DNA of 49,086 nt from Algicola sp. (GTDB taxonomy: Bacteria > Bacteroidota > Bacteroidia > Flavobacteriales > Flavobacteriaceae), in NCBI GenBank assembly GCA_018222835.1, contig JAAEZN010000015.1, forward strand, positions 1-49,086. Reading direction: 5' to 3'. Of the stretch, positions 8,549 to 17,341 are shown piece by piece. The notes below the pieces were generated by a model, which was not told where the DNA came from, ran no database searches, and was given only the letters and a program-made list of their open reading frames with translations. How positions within the stretch are numbered: position 1 is the stretch's first letter; the number at the start of each line of letters is the position of its first letter. A program made the position numbers and the translations under genes.

Positions 8549-10033
8549 CTATTTTAAGTTAAGAGGCTGCATAGCACTTTGGTTGCCATATGCATCACTT
8601 ATATTGATGTGTAAATCTTTCCGCAATTGTTTCTTTGTCAGGTTAAATTGATAGCACCCTTCTGCATCACTTTCCGAAAGGTATTCTTTTCCAATGAGTT
8701 GGGACTTTCCTTGTTTGATCACATATAGGTTTAAAAAACGAGGGATATCATCCGTATGCGCAACACAAAGGTCTAAGGTTGTATCGTTTGCCTCGACTGA
8801 ATTGATTGCGGGCAACTGTACCGCTCGTACTAAACGATTTAGCGGGCCTGGATTTTTTGAGGGCAAACGGTAAAACTTCTTTTGGAGTTTCTTGTTGATT
8901 TTTTCGTGCTGTCCTATCAAGGATTTTGCGCTGAAAAAGATATTACCGTCAATATTATCCAAATCCCTGGCAAGATTTAACTGCTTGGGGATTTCGTTGG
9001 TCTTTTTCCAAGCCTTGTCTGCATTATTCTTGATTTTATACGTGCCGTTCCCCACATAAAGATTAGTGTTGGGGGTATTTTTGGCCCACCAAGATGTGAT
9101 GATCTTATGGGATGCCACTGGATAGTCCATGCTCCAATATACTTGGGGCGCCAGATAATCCAACCAACCTTCTTGAACCCACAGCACGGGGTCGGCATAA
9201 AGGTCTTCATATGTGGTTTGTCCGGCTTTGGTGTCGGAGCCCAACGGGTCTGTACTCTTATTTTTCCAAACACCAAATGGGCTGATGCCGAACTGTACCC
9301 ATGGTTTGTACTTTTTTATGGTTGTATGGACATTTTTTACGAGAGAGTCCACATTGCTTCGCCTCCAGTCTTCTATAGATTGACCGGGCAGTCCATATTT
9401 TGAATAGGTTTTGGCGTCATCAAAAATTTCGCCCTCCTCTTTATAGGGGTAGAAGTAATCATCAAAATGAATGGCATCTATTTCGTATTTGGTAACCAGT
9501 TCTTCGATGATAAGATTGAATTTTTTCCTTGATTCCGGCAGTCCGGGGTCGTAATAATATTTTTTGCCGTATTTGATAATCCAGTCAGGGTGTTGATAAA
9601 AATCGTGTGATTGCGACAATGTCAGGGTATCAAGGCTAACGGTAGCTCTATATGGGTTGAGCCAAGCATGAAATTCCATGCCTCGTTTGTGGGTCTCATC
9701 GATCATCCATTTAAGTGGCTCGTTGAACCCTTTTGGTGCTTCACCTTCCTTGCCGGTCAAATATCTGGACCATGGAGCCAAATCGGTTGGGTATAGTGCG
9801 TCGCCTGCGGCCCTTACTTGAACAATGGCCGCATTGAAGTTCATTTTTTGATAGAAATCAAGGATTTGGATGTAATCTTCTTTTTTCTTGATTACTCCGT
9901 CGTTGGGGCTTTTTGGCCAATCTATGTTGGCCACTGTAGCAATCCAAACACCTCTAAACTCTTCTTTTGGCGCTTTGGTGGTAGCACAGGAAAGAAAAAC
10001 AAAGACAGGGATTATGTATAAAAATCGAAACAT
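8549..10033 (-). CDS. GHL10 family (YngK-type) glycoside hydrolase lipoprotein
   Basis: A 494-residue lipoprotein. The signal peptide ends in the lipobox FLSC with Cys16, so the protein should be anchored in the outer membrane or periplasm. The mature part begins with FRGVWIATVANIDWP, the hallmark of the GHL10 (former DUF187) family, and continues with FDAHLNPYR-like MEFHAWLNPYRA and IDAIHFDDYFYPY, the conserved acidic segment of this TIM barrel. Residues from about 400 form a beta-rich tail. The family is thought to hydrolyse glycans, with poorly known substrates. As first gene of an operon for muropeptide uptake and AnmK, it may act on peptidoglycan glycan chains or other amino-sugar polymers; this is inference. 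Confidence 0.85.
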   Translation of the reverse strand: MFRFLYIIPVFVFLSCATTKAPKEEFRGVWIATVANIDWPKSPNDGVIKKKEDYIQILDFYQKMNFNAAIVQVRAAGDALYPTDLAPWSRYLTGKEGEAPKGFNEPLKWMIDETHKRGMEFHAWLNPYRATVSLDTLTLSQSHDFYQHPDWIIKYGKKYYYDPGLPESRKKFNLIIEELVTKYEIDAIHFDDYFYPYKEEGEIFDDAKTYSKYGLPGQSIEDWRRSNVDSLVKNVHTTIKKYKPWVQFGISPFGVWKNKSTDPLGSDTKAGQTTYEDLYADPVLWVQEGWLDYLAPQVYWSMDYPVASHKIITSWWAKNTPNTNLYVGNGTYKIKNNADKAWKKTNEIPKQLNLARDLDNIDGNIFFSAKSLIGQHEKINKKLQKKFYRLPSKNPGPLNRLVRAVQLPAINSVEANDTTLDLCVAHTDDIPRFLNLYVIKQGKSQLIGKEYLSESDAEGCYQFNLTKKQLRKDLHINISDAYGNQSAMQPLNLK

Positions 10034-10043
10034 ATAAGCGAAA

Positions 10044-10080
10044 AAAAAGGCCTACGTATGCACTAAATGTAGGCCTTTTT
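10044..10080 (-). terminator. Rho-independent terminator after susC-susD
   Basis: A perfect 12-bp stem (AAAAAGGCCTAC at 10044-10055 and its complement at 10069-10080) with a 13-base loop. Read on the minus strand it is followed by a run of T residues (plus-strand A run from 10041). It lies downstream of susD and before the GHL10 gene, so it separates the nagB-susC-susD transcript from the six-gene operon, or attenuates read-through into it. Confidence 0.85.
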
Positions 10081-10124
10081 GCAAGATTAAATTAAACAAC
10101 TAACAACTTAAAAACAAAATTGTA

Positions 10125-11459
10125 TCAGATGGCTGGGTCATCTGGTGTATTGGTGTTATTATCTCTTTCCGTGTTAGGGTAAGGATAAAAGTTTCTATTA
10201 CGCTCCTCGTCAAAATTCTGAACGGTAGGGGTTGGGTCTGGTCTTCCGAATCTTCTACTATCCTCCAAACTCATTCCTGTTAAGAACAGTTCAGCTCTTC
10301 TGTTTTTGTAAACTTCATCCAACAGAACGTTAACCGAAGTATCCCCAGCATAAGCTGAAACATTTGCATTCACTCCAAAAATGTCATCGGTATCCGTCAA
10401 GACCAAGTTCAATGCTGCAACCGCAGCACCGTTATCGGGAGATGATTTTCTAAGATTGGCTTCGGCAATAATAAGGTTCATCTCGTCCGGAAGGTAAATT
10501 GGAATAGCTCCAGTATCTTCATTAAAGAAACCTGCCAAATCTTCAATCGGGAATTGGTTTTGATTTAGTTCATCCAAAGGAACCATGTAAAAATCAAATC
10601 TTCCGTCACCATCTTCAAATACAAAACTAGCTGGTAAACCAAAATTGTCCTGAGGCTTAAAGTTTGGAGCATTGTTTTGGTAGACCCTGCTCCATATTGG
10701 GTTAAGATTTCGCGTGTCGTAGGTGAAAATAGAACCAGAGGTTTGATCCACATCCGATGCTGCAGAAATGGCGGCATCGTAGTTGCCTGCGAACAGATTA
10801 AACCTTGCCAACATTGCATTTATGGTATTTTCCAAGTCGATGTCACCTCTCAATACCTCAGCTTCGAACTCTGCGGAGATCGGATTTGCAGCGATAGTGC
10901 TTTTAGCCTCGTTCAACAAGGCGATCGCTGTATTGTAACCTTCAATCCTTGATATAAAAGGGGGATTGTCCCTGGAAGTGGCAACGATAACTTGCTCATA
11001 ATTCTGTGCCATAGCTCCAATGCTCATAGCGTGAAAAAGTTTTGCATTGGCGATCAAACCACTTTTGGTTCCTGCATCAACATCAAGTTCAGCTGCATTT
11101 ACTGCAATATCCTCGGCAATACCTATAACTCTTAACATTGTAGTCCACAGTCCCACAACATTGGAGTTGGTGTTAGGGATATCCCCGCCATCTTCCAAAT
11201 CGATCATATTTTGGAAAGTAGTGGTGATTCCACCTTCTCTTGTAGTGATTGCAGGGGTCTCGATAATATATCGCATACCGCTCGTAGAATACAGTTCCTG
11301 CATTCCGATGGAAGTAGCCAAGATTCCTTCTCTGGAAGTAAATACCTGATCACTTGCTGCGGCGTTCGGGTTTTCAAAGTTTGTTTCGCACGATGTAATT
11401 GCCAATACGGTGGTTAGCAGGAACATCAGCTTATATGTAGAATATCTATAAAATTTCAT
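10125..11459 (-). CDS. SusD/RagB family nutrient-binding outer-membrane lipoprotein
   Basis: A 444-residue lipoprotein of the SusD/RagB family, which forms the lid over a SusC TonB-dependent channel and captures glycans or peptides. I start it at the ATG at 11459; the frame is open two codons further to a TTG. The signal peptide ends in the lipobox ITSC with Cys24, followed by ETNFENPN, typical of SusD proteins. The C-terminus carries YKNRRAELFLTGMSLEDSRRFG and FYPYPNTERDNN, the characteristic closing motifs of the family. It is 17 bases after susC and followed by a strong terminator. Neighbouring amino-sugar genes suggest peptidoglycan or chitin-like saccharides as ligand; the ligand is not shown by sequence. 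Confidence 0.92.
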   Translation of the reverse strand: MKFYRYSTYKLMFLLTTVLAITSCETNFENPNAAASDQVFTSREGILATSIGMQELYSTSGMRYIIETPAITTREGGITTTFQNMIDLEDGGDIPNTNSNVVGLWTTMLRVIGIAEDIAVNAAELDVDAGTKSGLIANAKLFHAMSIGAMAQNYEQVIVATSRDNPPFISRIEGYNTAIALLNEAKSTIAANPISAEFEAEVLRGDIDLENTINAMLARFNLFAGNYDAAISAASDVDQTSGSIFTYDTRNLNPIWSRVYQNNAPNFKPQDNFGLPASFVFEDGDGRFDFYMVPLDELNQNQFPIEDLAGFFNEDTGAIPIYLPDEMNLIIAEANLRKSSPDNGAAVAALNLVLTDTDDIFGVNANVSAYAGDTSVNVLLDEVYKNRRAELFLTGMSLEDSRRFGRPDPTPTVQNFDEERNRNFYPYPNTERDNNTNTPDDPAI

Positions 11460-11476
11460 TGTCAATTTTTTTAAGA

Positions 11477-14449
11477 TTAGAAGCTTACGTTTACACCTAA
11501 CTGATAGGTTCTCGGTATTGGCACCGTAGCAAAATCAAATCCTCGAACACCGTTACTCTGACCGGCAGCACTTACTTCTGGGTCCCATCCCGAATAGTCG
11601 TCCCAAGAGATCAGGTTACGTCCTACCAAGCTGAACTTAACATTGTCTATGTGTTCCCATTTTGGTTTTAGGGTATAGCTCAATGCCACTTCTCTTAGTT
11701 TTACAAAGGAGCCGTCTTCCACAAATTCTTCGAATATATTGGCTTGTGCACTTCCATATCCTTTAGGAAGTTCACCTGATAATTCTGCACCAACTTGTGA
11801 GCCTCCTCCAAAGATTACGTTATCCATCAACCTTCTGTTCCAGTTGAAAACATCGTAGCCTTGGATAGCGTCGAATTGAACTCTAAGTCCAAAATCCTTA
11901 TATGAGAATTCGTTGATCAAGGAACCGAACCAATCTGGATTCGGGTCTCCAATTACCTTGGATGCTTCACCGTCTTCTGTAGTTCCCCTGAAAGGATATC
12001 CATTATCGTCCAAAGCAATTGAACCATCTTCGTTTCTTGCATAAAACTGGCGATAGAATACACCTAATGGCTGACCTTCGATTACATAGTTGGTCGAGAA
12101 ACTGCCACCTATGGCAATTCTTCCACCACCTGCAACGTTGGTTACTTCGTTCTTGTTTTTAGAGAAAGTAGCGGTAACATCCCAGTTAAAGTCTTGGGAT
12201 TTGACCGGGGTTGCTCTCAATAATACCTCAACACCTGTGTTTTCAAGGTTCCCTACGTTTTCATAACGAGAACTAAAACCACTTGATGGGCCAAGTACCC
12301 TTTCAAGAAGTAAGTCTGTTACTTTTTGTTTGTAATAGGTAAACTCGATACCTAAACGGTTGTTCATAAATCCGGAATCGAAACCTAACTCAAACTCATC
12401 TTGTCTTTCAGGCTTTAGGTCAAGATTTCCTAGACGGGTATTGGGTGTAAGACTAACTGCTCCTGTTAATGCAGATGGGTCGTAATTGGTGAATCTTGAA
12501 TAGGCACCAAGCGCGGTAAGGTTACCTGCCTGACCCCAAGAGGCCCTTATTTTAAAGATGTTGAAAGCGTCACCAAAGGTGTTTTTCCAAAAATCCTCAT
12601 CGGACATTACATAGGAACCACTTGCTTTGAAGTAAAGTTGGTTACGTTCATCTTCTCCAAAAGAAGAGGCGCCATCCAAACGTACAGCTCCATTTATATA
12701 GAGTTTGTCCTTGTAGGAGAATGATTGTTGATAGAAAGCGCCCCAGTAAGAAATCTGCGAACGGCTTTCTCCTTGCTCCAAAATACTTCCACCTGTTGCA
12801 GTTTGAACCAATGGGGGTAGGCCTGTTGCATTTATGCCAACACGCTCACGTTCTTCATACTGCCAGGATCCTCCTACTGTCGAAGTTGACCTAATATCAT
12901 CAGTAAGCTCGGTTCTGTAGGTTACATTAAGGTCTGAGTTGTATTGAAAATTGTTCAAGTCAGCTCTTCTAGCATAGCCATCAGCATTTGGAGATGTATT
13001 GTTTATCGGAATATAAGCTGTAGCCGATTGGTTGTAATAGTCTATACCAAATGTGTATTTGGCACTCAAATTATCGTTGAATTTTGCATCTAAAGCTAGA
13101 CTGGTTATAAAACGATTGGTTTTCTGACCGAAATCGAAACGAGCTACTGCTTCAGCAGGGTTTGTTCTAGGAACCAAAGGAGATGTTACGGGATAAACTC
13201 CGGATTCATCTGGTGAAGGATCTATAGAGTTGTCACTAAATACATAACCTGTAATTGCCCCGTACGGGTTGTTGATTCCACCATTGGGTACATCTTTACT
13301 TACACTGCGTACATAATTGAATCCACCGGTAATGTTTAGCCAGTCAAATGCTTTTTGTGTAATGTTGGCTTTGAACCCGTATCTTTTAAAATTGGTGTTT
13401 TTGATGATACCCTCGTTATCCAAGTGGGAAGCTGATAAAAAGTAAGATGTTTTTTCAGTACCACCATTCATGGAAAGATAGTTTTCGATACCAAAGCCAG
13501 TGTCGAACAACTCATCCTGAAGATTATATCGGTCCACTTCGTAAGTTGCCAAGTTGGATCGGTCTGTAGGAACTTCCCAAGCCAATGGAACTGTGTTGTA
13601 ATCAATTTCTTTTCTAAGTTCGTTGATACGGGCATTGGTCATAAAAGTGAACTTGGGCTCACCGCTTCTACCTTGCTTGGTGAAAATCTGTACAACACCG
13701 TTACTTGCTCGCGAACCGTAGATTGCCGCAGCTGCAGCACCTTTGATCACCTCGATTTTTTCAATGTCGTTAGGGTTAATGTCCGCCAATCTATTTTGGG
13801 CGTTACCTCCCAAGTCCACCAGCTCGTTACTTGAGTTGCTGATAATAATTCCATCAATAATGTACAATGGATCGGAACTACCGGCGATGGTACTTGGTCC
13901 CCTTAAACGGATACTGATACCACCTGCAGGGTCTCCAGAGTTTTGTTGTACCAAGGCTCCTGTAATTTTTCCGGAAATGGCTTGGTCAATCTGTGTGGCA
14001 CCATTTTCCACCAATTGCTCGGCTTTAACCGATGAAATGGCATTACCTAAAGTCCTTTTGTTTACTCCGGTACCACTACCTGTTACAACCACTTCGTCCA
14101 AGCTCAAAAGGTCTTCGGCCAAGGCAATGTCGTTGGTAATGGTGGTAGTTCCACCGGCATCAATGGAAATTCTTTGTGATGTAAAACCTAGTGAGCTGAA
14201 AACTAGTGTGTAAGAACCCGATTCAAGGGTTGCTGTAAATGTGTAGTTTCCATCAAAATCGGTAACAGTACCGAATGATGAGTTTTCAATAAAAACCGAT
14301 GCACCTGCCAATGGAAGGTTGGTTCCGGTTTCTGTAACGGTTCCAGAAAAGGTGAATTGACTCTGGCCAAACGCGGAAAGCGTAGAAACCATGAGTGCGA
14401 AAAGCACCAATCGGAACCTCAATCCTAAATAGTCATGAAGTTTTCGCAT
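11477..14449 (-). CDS. SusC/RagA family TonB-linked outer-membrane receptor
   Basis: A 990-residue outer-membrane transporter. It has a signal peptide (about residues 1-28), a carboxypeptidase-regulatory-like domain (FSGTVTETGTNLPLAG onward, about 33-110), the SusC linker DEVVVTGSGTGVNKR, and a plug domain with LRGPSTIAGSSDPLYIIDG and the conserved IEKIEVIKGAAAAAIYGSR. The rest is the beta barrel ending in an aromatic residue (VSF). Length is normal for the family. Energy comes from TonB. It is 48 bases downstream of nagB, with no recognisable TAnnTTTG promoter in that gap, so co-transcription with nagB from the TGCA-controlled promoter is likely. That context points to import of GlcNAc- or MurNAc-containing saccharides. 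Confidence 0.95.
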   Translation of the reverse strand: MRKLHDYLGLRFRLVLFALMVSTLSAFGQSQFTFSGTVTETGTNLPLAGASVFIENSSFGTVTDFDGNYTFTATLESGSYTLVFSSLGFTSQRISIDAGGTTTITNDIALAEDLLSLDEVVVTGSGTGVNKRTLGNAISSVKAEQLVENGATQIDQAISGKITGALVQQNSGDPAGGISIRLRGPSTIAGSSDPLYIIDGIIISNSSNELVDLGGNAQNRLADINPNDIEKIEVIKGAAAAAIYGSRASNGVVQIFTKQGRSGEPKFTFMTNARINELRKEIDYNTVPLAWEVPTDRSNLATYEVDRYNLQDELFDTGFGIENYLSMNGGTEKTSYFLSASHLDNEGIIKNTNFKRYGFKANITQKAFDWLNITGGFNYVRSVSKDVPNGGINNPYGAITGYVFSDNSIDPSPDESGVYPVTSPLVPRTNPAEAVARFDFGQKTNRFITSLALDAKFNDNLSAKYTFGIDYYNQSATAYIPINNTSPNADGYARRADLNNFQYNSDLNVTYRTELTDDIRSTSTVGGSWQYEERERVGINATGLPPLVQTATGGSILEQGESRSQISYWGAFYQQSFSYKDKLYINGAVRLDGASSFGEDERNQLYFKASGSYVMSDEDFWKNTFGDAFNIFKIRASWGQAGNLTALGAYSRFTNYDPSALTGAVSLTPNTRLGNLDLKPERQDEFELGFDSGFMNNRLGIEFTYYKQKVTDLLLERVLGPSSGFSSRYENVGNLENTGVEVLLRATPVKSQDFNWDVTATFSKNKNEVTNVAGGGRIAIGGSFSTNYVIEGQPLGVFYRQFYARNEDGSIALDDNGYPFRGTTEDGEASKVIGDPNPDWFGSLINEFSYKDFGLRVQFDAIQGYDVFNWNRRLMDNVIFGGGSQVGAELSGELPKGYGSAQANIFEEFVEDGSFVKLREVALSYTLKPKWEHIDNVKFSLVGRNLISWDDYSGWDPEVSAAGQSNGVRGFDFATVPIPRTYQLGVNVSF

Positions 14450-14497
14450 AAAATTGAGTAGTTAATTGAGATTATTTTAAATGAGTTGTTGGTTTAC

Positions 14498-16408
14498 TTA
14501 TAGAAAATGGTATCGTACAAAACCTTCCATGGCTTCATATTCTGCCATGCCGAGTTCGTTATATCTATTTGCCGTATCCTTATTTCGTTGCTCCGCACGC
14601 TGCCAAAACTCGCGTTCGTCGTTACCTGGGAACATGGCACTGTCCTTTTGGGATTGGTGCTTAAATATGGCATTGATCTTACGGGCCATATCCTTGGGGC
14701 CGATCGGTACTGCCATTTCCATATCGGCAATATCCCATTCTTGCCAAGCGCCTCGGTAAAGCCATACGTAGCAGTTTCGAATCCAATCCACTCTGTCCTC
14801 TTTTAGTTTTTCCAATGCTTTGAAAATAATTTGAAGACACACTCTGTGTGTTCCGTGTGGGTCGGACAAATCTCCAGCGGCAAAAATCTGGTGAGGCTTC
14901 AATTCGTTGAGCAAGTCATATGTAATTTGTACATCTTCATCAGAAAGAGGCTTTTTGCGAACTGCTCCAGTTTCGTAGAATGGAAGGTTTTGGAAATGTG
15001 CGTTCTCTTCCGGTACACCACAGTATCTACAAGCAGCTAATGCTTCTCCTTTTCTGATCAGGCCTTTAAACTCCTGTACTTCTGGGCTATCCAGTTCCCC
15101 GGGCTTTTTATTGTCCAAGAACTCTCTAACTTCCTTTATTTTTTGTTTAAGTTCTTTATTGTCTTTTTGTACGTCGGTAGCAAAATCCAAGAAACGTATT
15201 ACTTCATCATCAAAAACTGCTATGTTTCCAGAGGTCTGGTATGCTACGTGTACATTATGTCCTTGATCTACCAATCGCAACAAGGTGCCTCCCATGGAAA
15301 TTACATCATCATCTGGGTGGGGACTAAAAATTAAAGAGGTTTTTGGGTGGGGCTGTGCTCTTTCTGGTCGTTGGCTATCATCTGCATTGGGTTTGCCACC
15401 GGGCCAACCTGTAATAGTGTGTTGTAGTTGGTTAAAAACCTTAAGGTTTATTTGTTCAGCTGAACCAATTTCTGCAATAAGGTTGCCCATTCCGTATTCG
15501 TTGTAATCTTCGTTGGTCAACTTTAGGATGGCCTTGCCCAGTTTTTCTGAAAGCCAAATGGTTGCTGTTTTGATCAATTTGTCGTCCCAATCACATTCTG
15601 TAGCCAACCAAGGCGTCTTTTTCCTGGTTAGTGATGAAGCGGCTGCCTCGTCCAGAACAAAATCACAATTGTCGTGATGCTGAAGGAAGGTGGCGGGTAC
15701 CGATTCTTTGATTTTTCCTTCAACAGCTTGTTGGACAATGCTGGACTTACCCTCGCCCCATGCCATTAGAATTATTTTACGGGCACTCATAATAGTACCA
15801 ACTCCCATGGTTATGGCACGTTTAGGTACATTCTCTTCTCCAAAGAAGTCACTTGCGGCATCAAGTCTTGTCATTGCATCCAATCGGATCAGACGTGTTT
15901 TGCTGTTCAAAGTAGAACCTGGTTCGTTGAAACCGATATGCCCAGTTCGCCCAATACCCAGTATTTGGATGTCGATTCCGCCTACATTTTTAATTTTTTC
16001 TTCGTAATCCTCGCAATACTTCCTTATCTCGTTCATGGATAGGTTCCCATCCGGAATATGGATGTTGTGTGGCTCAATATCTATATGATCGAACAAATGT
16101 TCGTTCATAAACCGTACATAGCTATGAATGGAATCGGGCTTCATTGGAAAATACTCGTCCAAGTTAAAAGTGATTACATTTTTAAAACTTAGTCGTCCCT
16201 CTTTGTGAAACTGCACTAAGTAATCGTACACCTTTACAGGAGTAGATCCAGTGGCCAAGCCCAAAACGGCTTTTTTGCCCTGTTCCTGTTTTTGGTTGAT
16301 TAAACTGGCAATTTCGTTAGCAACGGACAACGAAGCTTCATCGGAATTTCCATGGATAATAGTGTGGATTTTCTCAAATCTTAAATCTTCTTGATAAGGC
16401 TGGTACAT
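14498..16408 (-). CDS. nagB: Glucosamine-6-phosphate deaminase fused to a PIG-L deacetylase domain
   Basis: A 636-residue two-domain enzyme. Residues 1-330 are a NagB-type deaminase/isomerase (GlcN-6-P to fructose-6-P and ammonia): LGLATGSTP binds phosphate, NLDEY holds Asp84, and GIGRTGHIGFNEPGS holds His157 and Glu162. E. coli NagB is about 266 residues and has Asp141 where Thr155 stands here. Residues 355-636 form a PIG-L/LmbE zinc deacetylase domain with SPHPDDD (362-368) and DPHGTHR (516-522). The fused domain could deacetylate GlcNAc-6-P or a related amino sugar before deamination; this coupling is inference. Similar fusions are common in Bacteroidota (from memory). It heads the minus-strand unit and is divergent from the DeoR-type regulator. 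Confidence 0.9.
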   Translation of the reverse strand: MYQPYQEDLRFEKIHTIIHGNSDEASLSVANEIASLINQKQEQGKKAVLGLATGSTPVKVYDYLVQFHKEGRLSFKNVITFNLDEYFPMKPDSIHSYVRFMNEHLFDHIDIEPHNIHIPDGNLSMNEIRKYCEDYEEKIKNVGGIDIQILGIGRTGHIGFNEPGSTLNSKTRLIRLDAMTRLDAASDFFGEENVPKRAITMGVGTIMSARKIILMAWGEGKSSIVQQAVEGKIKESVPATFLQHHDNCDFVLDEAAASSLTRKKTPWLATECDWDDKLIKTATIWLSEKLGKAILKLTNEDYNEYGMGNLIAEIGSAEQINLKVFNQLQHTITGWPGGKPNADDSQRPERAQPHPKTSLIFSPHPDDDVISMGGTLLRLVDQGHNVHVAYQTSGNIAVFDDEVIRFLDFATDVQKDNKELKQKIKEVREFLDNKKPGELDSPEVQEFKGLIRKGEALAACRYCGVPEENAHFQNLPFYETGAVRKKPLSDEDVQITYDLLNELKPHQIFAAGDLSDPHGTHRVCLQIIFKALEKLKEDRVDWIRNCYVWLYRGAWQEWDIADMEMAVPIGPKDMARKINAIFKHQSQKDSAMFPGNDEREFWQRAEQRNKDTANRYNELGMAEYEAMEGFVRYHFL

Positions 16409-16452
16409 AATAAAATGTATAAAATTCTAGCAAAACGCTGAAAAGTTAAATC

Positions 16453-16484
16453 CAAATGTATGCAAAAAACTGCATTAAATGCAA
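16453..16484 (-). promoter_or_regulatory. nagB promoter (-7 TACATTTG, -33 TTG)
   Basis: On the minus strand TACATTTG (16460-16453) is an exact match to the Bacteroidota -7 consensus TAnnTTTG. A TTG lies 21 bases upstream (16484-16482), within the usual spacing. The -33 element falls inside the TGCA repeat array, so a bound regulator would block it. The start codon is 44 bases downstream of the -7 box. Confidence 0.7.
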
Positions 16485-16534
16485 TTAAATGCAAATAATG
16501 CAGAATAAAACTTGAAAACTGCATTTATTTGCAG
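16460..16534. promoter_or_regulatory. Phased TGCA operator array between nagB and the DeoR-type gene
   Basis: TGCA occurs at about 16460, 16471, 16480, 16490, 16499, 16520 and 16530, mostly 9-11 bases apart, that is, about one helical turn. Within it TGCATTAAATGCA (16471-16483) is a perfect inverted repeat around a central base, TGCAAATAATGCA (16490-16502) is near-perfect, and CTGCATTTATTTGCAG (16519-16534) is another dyad. The array overlaps the -33 elements of both divergent promoters. The likely ligand is the DeoR-type repressor at 16588, with a sugar phosphate as inducer; this is inference. Confidence 0.65.
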
Positions 16535-16560
16535 TATTTTGCGGTTATTAGTTACATTTT
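16528..16560 (+). promoter_or_regulatory. Probable promoter of the DeoR-type gene and murQ
   Basis: TTTG at 16528-16531 and TACATTTT at 16553-16560 are separated by 21 bases and match the Bacteroidota promoter except for the last G of the -7 box. The -33 element lies inside the right-hand dyad of the TGCA array. The ATG follows 27 bases later. Confidence 0.45.
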
Positions 16561-16587
16561 TAGGATTTATTTAACTTTATCCCACGT

Positions 16588-17337
16588 ATGTTAAAAGAAG
16601 AAAGACATCAGTTTATACTTAACGAGGTTGGAATCCATAATAGGATCTTACTGACGGATATAGCTGATCGGTTAAATGTATCTGTGGATACCATTCGTAG
16701 GGATATCAAAGAGTTACATAGTGCCAAGCAATTAAAAAAAGTGCATGGTGGAGCTGTTTCTCTTGGGTTTAATAATTATAATCCTACAGGAAAAAAAATT
16801 TATTCCTTAGAAAAAAAATCGCAAATTGCAGAAAAGGCGCTTGGACTAATTAAAGATGAACAAGTAATTTTATTGAGCGGAGGCACTACCAATTTGGAAT
16901 TGGCCAGAAAACTTCCTCCAAAAATAAAGCTTACCTGTTTTACTCCAAGTCTGCCCATCGCTGTGCAGCTTTTGAACAAGGACAATATTGAGGTGATTTT
17001 TATTGGAGGCCGATTGTCCAAAGACTCACAAATTACCATTGGTGGTAGCGCGATCAACATGCTGTCGGAAATAAAAGTGGATATCTGCTTTTTGGGAACC
17101 AACTCGATTCATCCGATGGAGGGGTTGACAGAATTTGATTGGGAGATAGTCCAAATGAAAAAGGCTATGATCCATAGTTCAAGAAAAGTGGTGTCTCCAT
17201 GTATATCCGAAAAACTTGGGTCCACCCAACGTTATAAAATATGTGGGGTAGAGGAGGTCGATGTAATGATTACGGAGTTGGAGCCTTGGGACATGAAGCT
17301 GGATGCATTTAAAAACCTGAACATACAAATATTATAA
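16588..17337 (+). CDS. DeoR/GlpR family transcriptional regulator
   Basis: A 249-residue regulator. The N-terminal winged helix has the DeoR signature LLTDIADRLNVSVDTIRRDI (about residues 19-38), followed by KKVHGGAVSL, the usual link between the domains. The C-terminal DeoRC domain (about 75-235) includes LLSGGTTNLELARKLP, a sugar-phosphate binding loop of the NagB-like fold, and FIGGRLSKDSQITIGG. Such proteins usually repress sugar genes and are released by a phosphorylated sugar. It is divergent from nagB and four bases ahead of murQ, with a phased TGCA array between, so it probably controls both transcripts in response to an amino-sugar phosphate such as GlcNAc-6-P, GlcN-6-P or MurNAc-6-P. 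Confidence 0.93.
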   Translation: MLKEERHQFILNEVGIHNRILLTDIADRLNVSVDTIRRDIKELHSAKQLKKVHGGAVSLGFNNYNPTGKKIYSLEKKSQIAEKALGLIKDEQVILLSGGTTNLELARKLPPKIKLTCFTPSLPIAVQLLNKDNIEVIFIGGRLSKDSQITIGGSAINMLSEIKVDICFLGTNSIHPMEGLTEFDWEIVQMKKAMIHSSRKVVSPCISEKLGSTQRYKICGVEEVDVMITELEPWDMKLDAFKNLNIQIL

Positions 17338-17341
17338 TATA

